Shown piece after piece: positions 15,709 through 22,923 of a DNA stretch of 30,283 nt. The DNA comes from a virus, in IMG/VR virus record IMGVR_UViG_3300025626_000088, positions 1 through 30,283 of that record. The stretch is one strand, 5' to 3'. Under the pieces are notes generated by a model, which was not told where the DNA came from, did not search any database, and was given only the letters and a program-made list of their open reading frames with translations. Within the stretch, counting starts at the first letter, position 1, and each line of letters begins with the position of its first letter. Both the position numbers and the translations under genes were made by a program.

Positions 15709-16127
15709 AAGTAGGATTCACATGTTCGGCATTTGATCTGTTACACGCAGGTCATATATCAATGCTTAGAGAAGCAAAGGATCAGTGTGACTACCTTATA
15801 TGTGGTCTACAGGTAGATCCAAGTATAGACCGACCTAACAAAAACAAACCCATTCAAACAATCTTCGAACGATACTCTCAGTTGAATGCTGTGAAGTATG
15901 TTGACGAAATCATTCCCTACGTTACAGAGCAAGATCTGGAAGACATCTTATCCGCACTACAACTTGATGTGCGTATCATAGGTGCCGAATATAAGTCGGG
16001 TACATTCACAGGACGTGCCATATGTGCAAGTCGAGGTATAGAGATATACTTTAATAAGAGGGATCATAGATTTTCTACGTCTGATTTGAGAGAAAGAGTC
16101 TGTAATCACTTGACAAGTGCAGACTGA
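15705..16127 (+). CDS. Cytidylyltransferase-like nucleotidyltransferase (TagD/RfaE type)
   Basis: A 140-residue protein, the size of glycerol-3-phosphate cytidylyltransferases. It has the HxGH nucleotide-binding signature (HAGH at 14-17, in FDLLHAGHISML), an ICGLQVDPS strand, and the late STSDLRER motif (124-131), equivalent to the ISTTxI/SSSxLR motif of the family. Such enzymes join CTP or ATP to a phosphate-bearing small molecule, making an activated head group or sugar. The substrate cannot be read from sequence. It may support modification of surface polymers together with the glycosyltransferase and sulfotransferase in this window. It overlaps the membrane protein by four bases. Confidence 0.8.
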   Translation: MKVGFTCSAFDLLHAGHISMLREAKDQCDYLICGLQVDPSIDRPNKNKPIQTIFERYSQLNAVKYVDEIIPYVTEQDLEDILSALQLDVRIIGAEYKSGTFTGRAICASRGIEIYFNKRDHRFSTSDLRERVCNHLTSAD

Positions 16128-16138
16128 TTTGGTATAAT
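16110..16138 (+). promoter_or_regulatory. Sigma70-type early promoter for gp55
   Basis: TTGACA (16110-16115), 17-bp spacer, TATAAT (16133-16138): full consensus. The start near 16145 leaves a 16-base leader containing AAGGAA before the gp55 ATG at 16161. The -35 box lies inside the end of the upstream gene. Confidence 0.9.
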
Positions 16139-16160
16139 ATATTAAAACAAGGAAACTACA

Positions 16161-16760
16161 ATGAAACCAAAAGATAAACCCCATTACGTAAACAACAAGG
16201 AGTTCTCACTTGCAGTGGTCGATTACTGCACTAAGGTCAAGGAGTCTAAGGACAAGGGTGAAAAGCATCCTATTGTTCCAGACTACATCGCATCATGTTT
16301 CCTTAAAATCTGTGAGGGACTCTCACACAAATCTAACTTTGTAAGATACACTTATAGAGAAGAGATGGTCATGGATGCCGTAGAGAATTGTCTGAAGGCA
16401 ATTGAGAACTACAACATTGAGACTGCCACTCGATCTGGTAACCCAAATGCATTCGCATACTTTACTCAGATCTCATGGTACGCATTCCTGCGTAGGATCC
16501 AGAAGGAGAAGAAGCAACAGGATATCAAGATGAAGTTTATATCCGAAGCAGGTATTGAACACTTCATTGATAATACTATACCTAACTCTCCAGATCAAGG
16601 ACAGGAAGTGAACCAACACTATGTCGAACTATTACGTAGTCGTATTGATACCGTAAAAGAAGCAGACAAACAGTTCAAGGAATACGCACAAGAAGAGAAG
16701 AAGCAACGCAAGAGACGTGCAGTCAACGTTGATTCTGATCTTAGTGACCATATGGTATAG
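16161..16760 (+). CDS. 55: Late-transcription sigma factor (gp55-like)
   Basis: A 199-residue, highly diverged sigma70-family protein (T4 gp55: 185) that directs host RNA polymerase to TATAAATA late promoters. The N-terminus YVNNKEFSLAVVDYCTKVKESKD matches T4 YVNNKELLQAI. ICEGLSHKSNFVRYTYREEM matches [22 protein letters not shown]. A region-2-like segment, NPNAFAYFTQISWYAFLRRIQKEKK, follows. The C-terminus is basic, then ends near an acidic patch that in T4 contacts the sliding clamp. It has its own consensus early promoter. The tRNA-Arg starts 12 bases after its stop and is probably on the same transcript. Confidence 0.95.
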   Translation: MKPKDKPHYVNNKEFSLAVVDYCTKVKESKDKGEKHPIVPDYIASCFLKICEGLSHKSNFVRYTYREEMVMDAVENCLKAIENYNIETATRSGNPNAFAYFTQISWYAFLRRIQKEKKQQDIKMKFISEAGIEHFIDNTIPNSPDQGQEVNQHYVELLRSRIDTVKEADKQFKEYAQEEKKQRKRRAVNVDSDLSDHMV

Positions 16761-16771
16761 GCGGTTGAATA

Positions 16772-16847
16772 CGGTCTATGGTGAAACTGGATATCATCCG
16801 AGTCTTCTAAACTTGTGTTCAAGGTTCGAGTCCTTGTAGATCGACCA
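16772..16847 (+). tRNA. tRNA-Arg (UCU anticodon)
   Basis: A complete 76-base cloverleaf with encoded CCA. The acceptor CGGTCTA pairs with TAGATCG (one G-U), discriminator A. The D stem is GTG/CAT, with GG in the loop. The anticodon stem CGAGT/ACTTG encloses CTTCTAA with anticodon TCT at 16806-16808. The variable loop is TGTT. The T stem is CAAGG/CCTTG with loop TTCGAGT. It reads AGA, a codon used often in this phage, and probably offsets a host shortage of that tRNA. It lies between gp55 and gp47. Confidence 0.95.
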
Positions 16848-16852
16848 ATCGC

Positions 16853-16881
16853 TTGACAAACCCGTTATACTGTGGTACAAT
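16853..16881 (+). promoter_or_regulatory. Sigma70-type early promoter for gp47
   Basis: TTGACA (16853-16858), 17-bp spacer, TACAAT (16876-16881). It begins six bases after the tRNA CCA end. The predicted start near 16888 leaves a 33-base leader before gp47. Confidence 0.88.
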
Positions 16882-16920
16882 GGGTATACTTAAATGAAAA
16901 TAGGTAATTTATTATAATCC

Positions 16921-17979
16921 ATGAAAATAGCAATATTAAATGACACCCACTGTGGTGCTCGAAATTCATCTGACATCTTTATGGGTTACCAAGAACGTTT
17001 CTATTCAGAAGTGTTTTTCCCGTATCTGTTAGAAAATGATATCAAGCAGATCATCCATCTGGGTGACTACTATGATAACCGCAAGACTGTAAACTTCAAA
17101 GCATTGTCACACAACCGTAAGATCTTCCTTGAGAAGTTACGTGAGTATGGTATTACTATGGATATCATTCTGGGTAACCATGATGTTTACTATAAGAACA
17201 CCAACGAACTAAATGCTCTGAAAGAATTGCAGGGGCATTATATGAACGAAGTGAATCTCATTATGGAACCCACTGACATGGACTATGATGGATTCAAGAT
17301 GGCACTCGTGCCGTGGATCAATCCAGAGAACGAGAAACAGACTCTTGACTTCCTTGAGAATACTTCCTCGCAATGGGTAGGTGCTCATTTGGAACTCGCA
17401 GGGTTTGAGATGGCACGTGGTCAAATCTGTAAGGATGGTATGGACGCCTCTGTGTTTAATAGGTTTGAGTCCGTATTGTCTGGACACTTTCATGCCAAGT
17501 CATCACAGGGAAACATTCATTATCTGGGTGCTCAGTATGAGTTCTTCTGGAGTGATTGTGATGATCCTAAACACTTCCATGTACTTGATACCAAAACAAG
17601 AGAGTTAGAAGCAATACACAATCCTATTACTATTTACGAAAAGATCTATTATGATTCACGTAGACCACCTAAGAAGTTTAAAGATCTCCGTTACCTTGAC
17701 GAAAAGTTTGTAAAGATCATCGTGGTAAACAAGGGTGATGTACTGGACTTCGAGAAGTTTGTAGGTCGTGTACAGGATCAGAAGATCCACGAACTAAAGA
17801 TTGCCGAAGACTTCAAAGACTTCCTTGGTGAGAATGTGAGTGACAACCTACAGGTTGACGATACTGCTACACTTGTAAATGAATATGTTGACGCAGTAAG
17901 CACAGACCTTGATAAAGATCGAATCAAGTTAGAAATATCTACACTCATGACCGAAGCACAGAATATGGAAATCATGTGA
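16921..17979 (+). CDS. 47: Recombination endonuclease subunit gp47 (Mre11/SbcD family)
   Basis: The 352-residue product (T4 gp47: 339) is the nuclease half of the gp46-gp47 complex, which resects DNA ends and degrades host DNA. The calcineurin-like phosphoesterase motifs are all visible: NDTHCG (Asp8, His10), GDYYDNR (Asp49), GNHD (85-88), a His in VGAHLEL, and GHFH. These supply the two-metal site. It has a consensus early promoter. Its last four bases overlap the next gene (ATGA at 17976-17979). Confidence 0.96.
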   Translation: MKIAILNDTHCGARNSSDIFMGYQERFYSEVFFPYLLENDIKQIIHLGDYYDNRKTVNFKALSHNRKIFLEKLREYGITMDIILGNHDVYYKNTNELNALKELQGHYMNEVNLIMEPTDMDYDGFKMALVPWINPENEKQTLDFLENTSSQWVGAHLELAGFEMARGQICKDGMDASVFNRFESVLSGHFHAKSSQGNIHYLGAQYEFFWSDCDDPKHFHVLDTKTRELEAIHNPITIYEKIYYDSRRPPKKFKDLRYLDEKFVKIIVVNKGDVLDFEKFVGRVQDQKIHELKIAEDFKDFLGENVSDNLQVDDTATLVNEYVDAVSTDLDKDRIKLEISTLMTEAQNMEIM

Positions 17980-18506
17980 AGTCTAACTTTGATGTACGTC
18001 CAATTAGTAAGGGGATGGCAAAGTCTATTATAGAAGAACACCATTACCTTGGAAAAATATATGATGAGCATGATGCTGTTATACGTGATTACAAATACTA
18101 TGGGTTGTTTAATGGTGATGATCTGATTGGTGCTGTACAATATACATCTTATTGTCAAAAAAGGTGTGGTGAAGAATGGTGTAGGTTTTACTATGGATGC
18201 AAAGATTCCGACTATTCTAATTACTATGAGTTATCAAGACTTGCCGTAGACAGTGAAGAGTATAACATCACTTCGTGGTTTGTGTCCCGTACCATGAAGA
18301 TGACTGGAGCAGACTACATCTGTACATCTGTTGATAGTAGAATGCATGACGGGACTATTTACGTAGCATGTAATATGAACTTTCATGGATCGATGACCCA
18401 AAGAGCAAACGGATATATGGACATACCATTTAATGTGTTCTCTAAGATATATCGAAAAGACATAAAACAGGACTGGGAAATAAAGGACTTGACAAATACT
18501 AATTAG
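17976..18506 (+). CDS. Mom-like GNAT-fold protein between gp47 and gp46
   Basis: A 176-residue protein with the pattern of the Mom-like branch of GNAT-fold proteins: EEHHYLGK near residue 20, YGLFNGDDLIGAVQY (42-56), YELSRLAVD (84-92), NITSWFVSRTMK (97-108) and HDGTIYVACNM (124-134). Phage Mu Mom modifies adenine in DNA to a carbamoylmethyl form and protects it from restriction. The ELSRL...N-SWF-SR and H-GT-Y-A-N signatures are the shared features. Whether this protein has that activity, or another acyl- or aminoacyl-transfer role, cannot be decided here. It is coupled to gp47, and the gp46 promoter lies over its 3' end. Confidence 0.65.
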   Translation: MKSNFDVRPISKGMAKSIIEEHHYLGKIYDEHDAVIRDYKYYGLFNGDDLIGAVQYTSYCQKRCGEEWCRFYYGCKDSDYSNYYELSRLAVDSEEYNITSWFVSRTMKMTGADYICTSVDSRMHDGTIYVACNMNFHGSMTQRANGYMDIPFNVFSKIYRKDIKQDWEIKDLTNTN

Positions 18507-18517
18507 TATAGTATAAT
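18489..18517 (+). promoter_or_regulatory. Sigma70-type early promoter for gp46, predicting a leaderless start
   Basis: TTGACA (18489-18494), 17-bp spacer, TATAAT (18512-18517): full consensus. Six bases separate the -10 box from the gp46 ATG at 18524, so the standard initiation position falls on the A of ATG itself. No Shine-Dalgarno sequence is present. Confidence 0.9.
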
Positions 18518-18523
18518 ACGCAT

Positions 18524-20245
18524 ATGATAAAATTTCAGAAACTTAGATACAAAAACTTTCTATCGTCTGGTAATGCATTTACCAACATAGATTTTGACGC
18601 ATCTCCAACCACTCTGGTTGTAGGTCAAAACGGTGCAGGTAAGTCCACTATGTTGGACGCACTGTCGTTTGCTCTATTTGGCAAACCACACCGTAAGATC
18701 TCTAAACCACAGTTGGTCAATACAATCAATGCCAAAGGCACAGAAGTAGAAGTAGAGTTTGCTATTGGTAAGCAAGAGTATAAGATTGTACGTGGGATTA
18801 AACCTAACAAGTTTGAGATATGGGTTGGTGGCAACATGATGAACCAAGCATCCCATGCCAAAGAGTATCAGCAGATGCTTGAGAAGAACATACTCAAGTT
18901 GACTCACAAATCGTTTCACCAGATTGTTGTTTTGGGATCAAGTTCATTCGTTCCTTTCATGCAGTTATCTGGGGGTGCAAGACGTGAGGTGATTGAGGAT
19001 CTACTCGACATCAATATATTCTCTAAGATGAACGGCATCCTAAAGGAGAAGATGTCAATACTCAAGGGTGAAATGCAATCCAACAGTCACCAGATAGAAC
19101 TGGTCAAGACTAAGATTAACTCACAGAAGAAGTATCTTCGTGATTTATCTGCCGTCAATGCAACATACCGTAAGGACAAAGAGACAGAGATAGAAGTACT
19201 ACAGGCAGAGGTGGAGACTCTACAAGCACGTAATACAAAACTATCTGATGATATTACATCCAAAGAACCACCATTGACTAAACAGATTACAGATCTAAGT
19301 AAGAAGTCAAAGGATCTAAACGAATACCTATCTACCTTTAAAGCACAGGCAAAGGTTGTAGTTAAGGAGGCAAAGTTCTTCGAAGAGAACGAGACGTGTC
19401 CGTCATGTGACCAAGATATAGATGAGACTATTCGTAAAGATAAAGTGGCAAAAGCAAAAGCACGTGCCAAAGATCTTAACGATGCTATGTCCAAAGCAAA
19501 GGTCAAGAATGATGAGTATGAATCAATACAAGAATCACTGACTGCAATGGCAGAAGCAATACGTAACTGGCAGAACGAGGTTAACAATAACAACAGCACT
19601 ATCACCCGCACATACAAGCAGGTAGATAGAATACGTAAAGAGATTGACGGTCTATCAGATAACACTGGTGATCTTAAACAAGCAAACGATAGTCTCGAAA
19701 CGTTGTCCAATGAACTGCACACGACACAAGATGCCAAGTACAAACTTAATGAGCAGTACTCATACAATCAAGTGGCAAGTGAGTTGCTACGTGATACTGG
19801 TATCAAGACCAAAATTATTAAACAGTACATACCTGTCATCAATCAGTTGACTAACCAGTACTTACAGATATTAGATTTCTTCGTCCACTTTGATCTGGAT
19901 GAGAGTTTCCAAGAGACCATACGTTCACGTTTCCGTGACAACTTCTCTTATGATTCTTTCTCTGAAGGTGAGAAACAACGTATCGATTTGTCCCTACTAT
20001 TTACGTGGAGACAGATTGCTAAGATGAAGAATAGTGTGGCAACCAACTTACTCATACTTGATGAAACTTTTGATTCATCTCTGGATGATGATGGGGTTGA
20101 CAATCTAATGAAGATCCTGTATAGTTTGGGAGAAGAGACCAACGTGTTTGTTATCTCACACAAAGCAGAATTGGAAGACGCACAGTTCCAACGCAAGTTA
20201 GAATTTGTGAAGGAGAAAAACTTCTCCAAATTAAAAGTAGCATAG
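18524..20245 (+). CDS. 46: Recombination endonuclease subunit gp46 (Rad50/SbcC family)
   Basis: The 573-residue ATPase partner of gp47 (T4 gp46: 560). It has Walker A GQNGAGKST (34-42), the Q-loop region IVVLGSSSFVPFMQLSGG, a long coiled-coil middle, and a zinc-hook CPSCDQD (Cys292, Cys295). It continues with the ABC signature SFSEGEKQRIDLS near residue 480, Walker B LLILDETFD near 510, and a switch His in VFVISHK. The complex processes double-strand ends for recombination-dependent replication. It is probably made from its own promoter as a leaderless message. In T4 gp47 and gp46 are near neighbours; here a Mom-like gene lies between them. Confidence 0.97.
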   Translation: MIKFQKLRYKNFLSSGNAFTNIDFDASPTTLVVGQNGAGKSTMLDALSFALFGKPHRKISKPQLVNTINAKGTEVEVEFAIGKQEYKIVRGIKPNKFEIWVGGNMMNQASHAKEYQQMLEKNILKLTHKSFHQIVVLGSSSFVPFMQLSGGARREVIEDLLDINIFSKMNGILKEKMSILKGEMQSNSHQIELVKTKINSQKKYLRDLSAVNATYRKDKETEIEVLQAEVETLQARNTKLSDDITSKEPPLTKQITDLSKKSKDLNEYLSTFKAQAKVVVKEAKFFEENETCPSCDQDIDETIRKDKVAKAKARAKDLNDAMSKAKVKNDEYESIQESLTAMAEAIRNWQNEVNNNNSTITRTYKQVDRIRKEIDGLSDNTGDLKQANDSLETLSNELHTTQDAKYKLNEQYSYNQVASELLRDTGIKTKIIKQYIPVINQLTNQYLQILDFFVHFDLDESFQETIRSRFRDNFSYDSFSEGEKQRIDLSLLFTWRQIAKMKNSVATNLLILDETFDSSLDDDGVDNLMKILYSLGEETNVFVISHKAELEDAQFQRKLEFVKEKNFSKLKVA

Positions 20246-20248
20246 GGG

Positions 20249-20277
20249 TTGACATGTCGATTCCTTTGTGTTACAAT
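20249..20277 (+). promoter_or_regulatory. Sigma70-type early promoter for the gp45-panD transcript
   Basis: TTGACA (20249-20254), 17-bp spacer, TACAAT (20272-20277), four bases after gp46. The start near 20284 leaves a 28-base leader before gp45. It should also transcribe the 74-residue gene and panD. Confidence 0.88.
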
Positions 20278-20311
20278 GACCGTATATTAACTAAAACTAG
20301 AGAGATTTATT

Positions 20312-20995
20312 ATGGAATTATCTGATCGTACTCTTGGAGTACTAAAAAACTTTGCAAACATTAATAGTAATATTGTGTTCCGTGAAGGCAACGAACTGAA
20401 GACCATCTCAATGGCAAAGAACATCCTTGCGAAAGCATCACTGGATGAGTCTATACCCAATGAGTTTGGTATTTATGACTTACATGAATTTTTGAACATC
20501 ATGGGATTGGTAGACAACCCATCTCTGAAGTTCGAAGACAAGCACGTGGTGATCTCTGATTCCACGGGTTTACGTGGTAATAAGTACTTCTTCTCTGACA
20601 TCGATATGTTATCGTCCCCTACAAAGGATGTTATCATGCCAGAACCAGAAGTGCAGTTTACCTTAGATACTGATACACTAAGTAGATTGAAACGTGCAAG
20701 TGCAGTCCTTGGTCATGATCTTATTTCGATTACCCCAAACGGTAAGAGTGGTGGATCTGTCAAGTTAACTGTAATTGACAAAGACGATGCAACGTCTAAT
20801 AGTTTCTTCACTTTTGTAGAAGGAGTTTATGATGAAGGAGTTGATTTCAACTTTGTAATAAACGTTAACAACCTAAAGATAGTCAATGAAGACTTCATGG
20901 TGGGGGTATCTTCTAAGAGGATCTCACACTTTGCAAGTAAGCAATCGTCTATTGAATATTTTATCGCACTTGAAGCATCAACTTATGGAGAATAA
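20312..20995 (+). CDS. 45: Sliding clamp, DNA polymerase processivity factor (gp45-like)
   Basis: A 227-residue product, essentially the length of T4 gp45 (228). The N-terminus TLGVLKNFANINSNIVFREGN matches the T4 pattern (LLKNFATINSGILLNEGQ). The middle contains DLHEFLNIMGLVDNPSL, typical of the family. Three copies form the ring around DNA that tethers gp43 and also activates late transcription with gp55. It is encoded just after gp46 and behind its own early promoter. Confidence 0.96.
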   Translation: MELSDRTLGVLKNFANINSNIVFREGNELKTISMAKNILAKASLDESIPNEFGIYDLHEFLNIMGLVDNPSLKFEDKHVVISDSTGLRGNKYFFSDIDMLSSPTKDVIMPEPEVQFTLDTDTLSRLKRASAVLGHDLISITPNGKSGGSVKLTVIDKDDATSNSFFTFVEGVYDEGVDFNFVINVNNLKIVNEDFMVGVSSKRISHFASKQSSIEYFIALEASTYGE

Positions 20996-20996
20996 C

Positions 20997-21221
20997 ATGG
21001 CAAAACAAGAAGCAAAAACAGAAGCACCACAGGTAGACGAACGTCTGGCAGTGTTGCAGGATCTCGCAAACCGTGTAGCACGTTCTACTGTAGCAGTAAT
21101 TGATACAGTTGTACAACGTGGTGGTTTTAAAGGAGAAGAACTTTCTACTATTGGGCAGTTGCGTGACCAATCTATCGAGTGTATTCAACTCGTGGAGCAG
21201 TTACAAAACGATCAGCAATAG
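20997..21221 (+). CDS. Hypothetical 74-residue helical protein between gp45 and panD
   Basis: ATG at 20997 follows the gp45 stop by one base and has GGAG at 20988-20991. The same frame is open further upstream, but that part lies inside gp45 and lacks a good start. The product begins MAKQEAKTEAPQVDERLAVL and is predicted to be almost all helix, with Gln- and Glu-rich ends. It has no transmembrane segment or recognisable motif. In T4 gp45 is followed directly by gp44, so this gene and panD are insertions at the clamp-clamp loader junction. Confidence 0.7.
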   Translation: MAKQEAKTEAPQVDERLAVLQDLANRVARSTVAVIDTVVQRGGFKGEELSTIGQLRDQSIECIQLVEQLQNDQQ

Positions 21222-21223
21222 TT

Positions 21224-21598
21224 GTGAGTAAGCAATTTCTGACAGGAAAATTGCACGGGGTTTCCGTAACCCGAACTGAGTTAGATTATGATGGTAGCAT
21301 TGCTATTGATATTGGTCTACTAAAAGCGGCAGGTATAAAAGAGTATGAACATATTTTTGTATACAATGTCACTAACGGTGAACGGTGGGAAACCTATGCC
21401 ATTCTCGCAGAAGAAGATTCTGGCATCATCTCCGTCAATGGAGCAGGTGCAAGAAAGGCAGAGGTAGGTGATAACCTCATCATCTGTGTATATGAAAATA
21501 TACCAGACGATTGGGTAGTAATGCCTAAACTGGTGTATGTAACAGCAGATAATACTATCTGTCGTATTGGTAACACAATACCTACACAAACACATTGA
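21224..21598 (+). CDS. panD: Aspartate 1-decarboxylase PanD
   Basis: A pyruvoyl enzyme that turns L-aspartate into beta-alanine, a precursor of pantothenate and coenzyme A. Starting at GTG 21224 the product has 124 residues and needs no gap against my recollection of E. coli PanD (126 residues) over the first 70. Lys9 (in GKLH), Tyr22, the self-cleavage pair Gly24-Ser25, Arg54, Thr57, Tyr58 and Asn72 (in ISVNGA) are all in register. An upstream GTG at 21179 would add 15 residues inside the previous gene and is less likely. There is no clear ribosome-binding site. It lies on the gp45 transcript, and its TGA stop is inside the -35 box of the gp44 promoter. All visible catalytic residues are intact. 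Confidence 0.93.
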   Translation: MSKQFLTGKLHGVSVTRTELDYDGSIAIDIGLLKAAGIKEYEHIFVYNVTNGERWETYAILAEEDSGIISVNGAGARKAEVGDNLIICVYENIPDDWVVMPKLVYVTADNTICRIGNTIPTQTH

Positions 21599-21623
21599 CA
21601 AAACGTTTCTTATGCTGTACAAT
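21595..21623 (+). promoter_or_regulatory. Sigma70-type early promoter for gp44
   Basis: TTGACA (21595-21600) contains the panD stop codon. A 17-bp spacer and TACAAT (21618-21623) follow. The start near 21630 leaves a leader of about 32 bases with GGAG before the gp44 ATG. Confidence 0.88.
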
Positions 21624-21661
21624 GTATAGTATAAGAAACACTTTTTAATTATGGAGTATCT

Positions 21662-22600
21662 ATGCGAGATGAATTTCTCTGGGTCGAAAAGTATCGTCCC
21701 CAAAAAATATCCGAGACTATCCTACCCGATAATCTCAAGAACACATTTCAAGCAGTAGTTGACGGTAAAGAGTTACCGAACATGCTACTCTCTGGTACCG
21801 CAGGTACTGGTAAAACTACAATCGCACGTGCCATGTGCGAACAACTGGGTCTTGACTATATAGTCATCAACGGTTCTGAAGAGGGTAACATTGATACTCT
21901 CCGTGGCAAGATCAAACAGTTTGCTTCGTCCGTCTCCCTCTCTGGCGGTTATAAGGTCGTAATCCTTGACGAAGCAGACTACCTTAATCCCCAATCAACT
22001 CAACCCGCACTGCGTGGTTTCATCGAAGAGTTCAGTAAGAACTGTCGGTTTATTCTGACATGTAACTTCAAGAACAAAGTGATCGAACCCCTACACTCTC
22101 GTTGTTCTAATTACGAGTTTAACTTCTCTAAGAAAGTTATGGCAGGATTGTGTGGACAGTTCATGACCCGTGCGGATGAGATACTGAAGGGTGAGGGTGT
22201 CGAGTATAATAAAGATACTCTTGCACAGTTGATTATGAAACATGCTCCCGACTGGAGACGTGTACTTAATGAGTTGCAACGTCATTCTATTGGTGGTACA
22301 TTGAATCTTAGATGTATCATAAGTGATATAAATGATAACTATAGTGCCCTTTTCCGATCATTAAAGATCAAAGATTTTAAGAAGATGCGTGGATGGGTAG
22401 TAGAGAATATGGACATGGAACCCGCATCAATATTTCGTGGCATCTATGATGGCATGTATGAATACGTGGCACCCGCCAGTATTCCCCAACTTGTGTTGAT
22501 TCTCGCAGACTATCAATACAAAAATGCGTTCGTGGCAGATCACGAACTTAACTTAGTTGCCTGTATGACTGAGATCATGGCAAACGTGGAGATTAAATAA
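21662..22600 (+). CDS. 44: Clamp loader large subunit (gp44-like AAA+ ATPase)
   Basis: A 312-residue AAA+ protein (T4 gp44: 319) that opens and loads the gp45 clamp with gp62. The N-terminus FLWVEKYRPQKISETILP is typical. Walker A is SGTAGTGKTT (44-53), Walker B VVILDEADYL (99-108), sensor 1 FILTCNFKNK, and the arginine-finger SRC motif follows in PLHSRCSNYEF. It has its own early promoter and shares one base with mazG. The partner gp62 is not adjacent but lies 1.4 kb downstream, after three accessory genes. Confidence 0.97.
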   Translation: MRDEFLWVEKYRPQKISETILPDNLKNTFQAVVDGKELPNMLLSGTAGTGKTTIARAMCEQLGLDYIVINGSEEGNIDTLRGKIKQFASSVSLSGGYKVVILDEADYLNPQSTQPALRGFIEEFSKNCRFILTCNFKNKVIEPLHSRCSNYEFNFSKKVMAGLCGQFMTRADEILKGEGVEYNKDTLAQLIMKHAPDWRRVLNELQRHSIGGTLNLRCIISDINDNYSALFRSLKIKDFKKMRGWVVENMDMEPASIFRGIYDGMYEYVAPASIPQLVLILADYQYKNAFVADHELNLVACMTEIMANVEIK

Positions 22601-22923
22601 TGAGACAGACAGATATGTTTCCATCATCTGCTTTAGAAGAACTGATTAGTAAGGTTGAGCAATGGCACCAAGATCGTAACTTGATAGAGGGTGCTACTGA
22701 TAAAGATCAAGTATGTAAGTTGATCCAAGAAGTCGGTGAGTTATCTGATAACGTATGTAAAGAACGTGACGTGGCAGATGATATAGGTGACATCATGGTG
22801 GTGTTAATTAACATTGCTAAACGTAATGGGTTACCTCTGGCACATTGCCTCGCAGTTGCCTATGCTGATATTAAAGATCGTAAAGGAAAAATGGTAGATG
22901 GTATTTTCATTAAAGAGGAATAA
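22600..22923 (+). CDS. mazG: MazG-like nucleotide pyrophosphohydrolase
   Basis: A 107-residue all-helical protein of the MazG family, which hydrolyses nucleoside triphosphates to monophosphates. The metal-binding helix QEVGELSD (Glu44, Glu47) and the second cluster VADDIGDIMVVLINIAKRNG (Asp61, Asp64) give the four acidic ligands. The canonical second motif is ExxD, here DxxD. Phage MazG proteins have been proposed to adjust (p)ppGpp or recycle nucleotides of degraded host DNA. The substrate is not determined by sequence. It overlaps gp44 and the next gene, pointing to one operon. Confidence 0.85.
   Translation: MRQTDMFPSSALEELISKVEQWHQDRNLIEGATDKDQVCKLIQEVGELSDNVCKERDVADDIGDIMVVLINIAKRNGLPLAHCLAVAYADIKDRKGKMVDGIFIKEE

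Noticed and set aside
16912-16917. TATAAT immediately before gp47
   Set aside because: No -35 box at a usable distance, and the TTGACA-17-TACAAT promoter just upstream explains expression.
17976-18506. The GNAT-fold protein as a PanZ/PanM-type activator of the phage PanD
   Set aside because: PanZ is a GNAT protein, so the pairing was tempting, but the ELSRL, N-SWFVSR and HDGT motifs fit the Mom-like group and the gene is on another transcript.
19087-19767. 226-residue minus-strand frame opposite gp46
   Set aside because: It mirrors the coiled-coil region of gp46, with Ser/Leu-rich composition and no promoter or ribosome-binding site.
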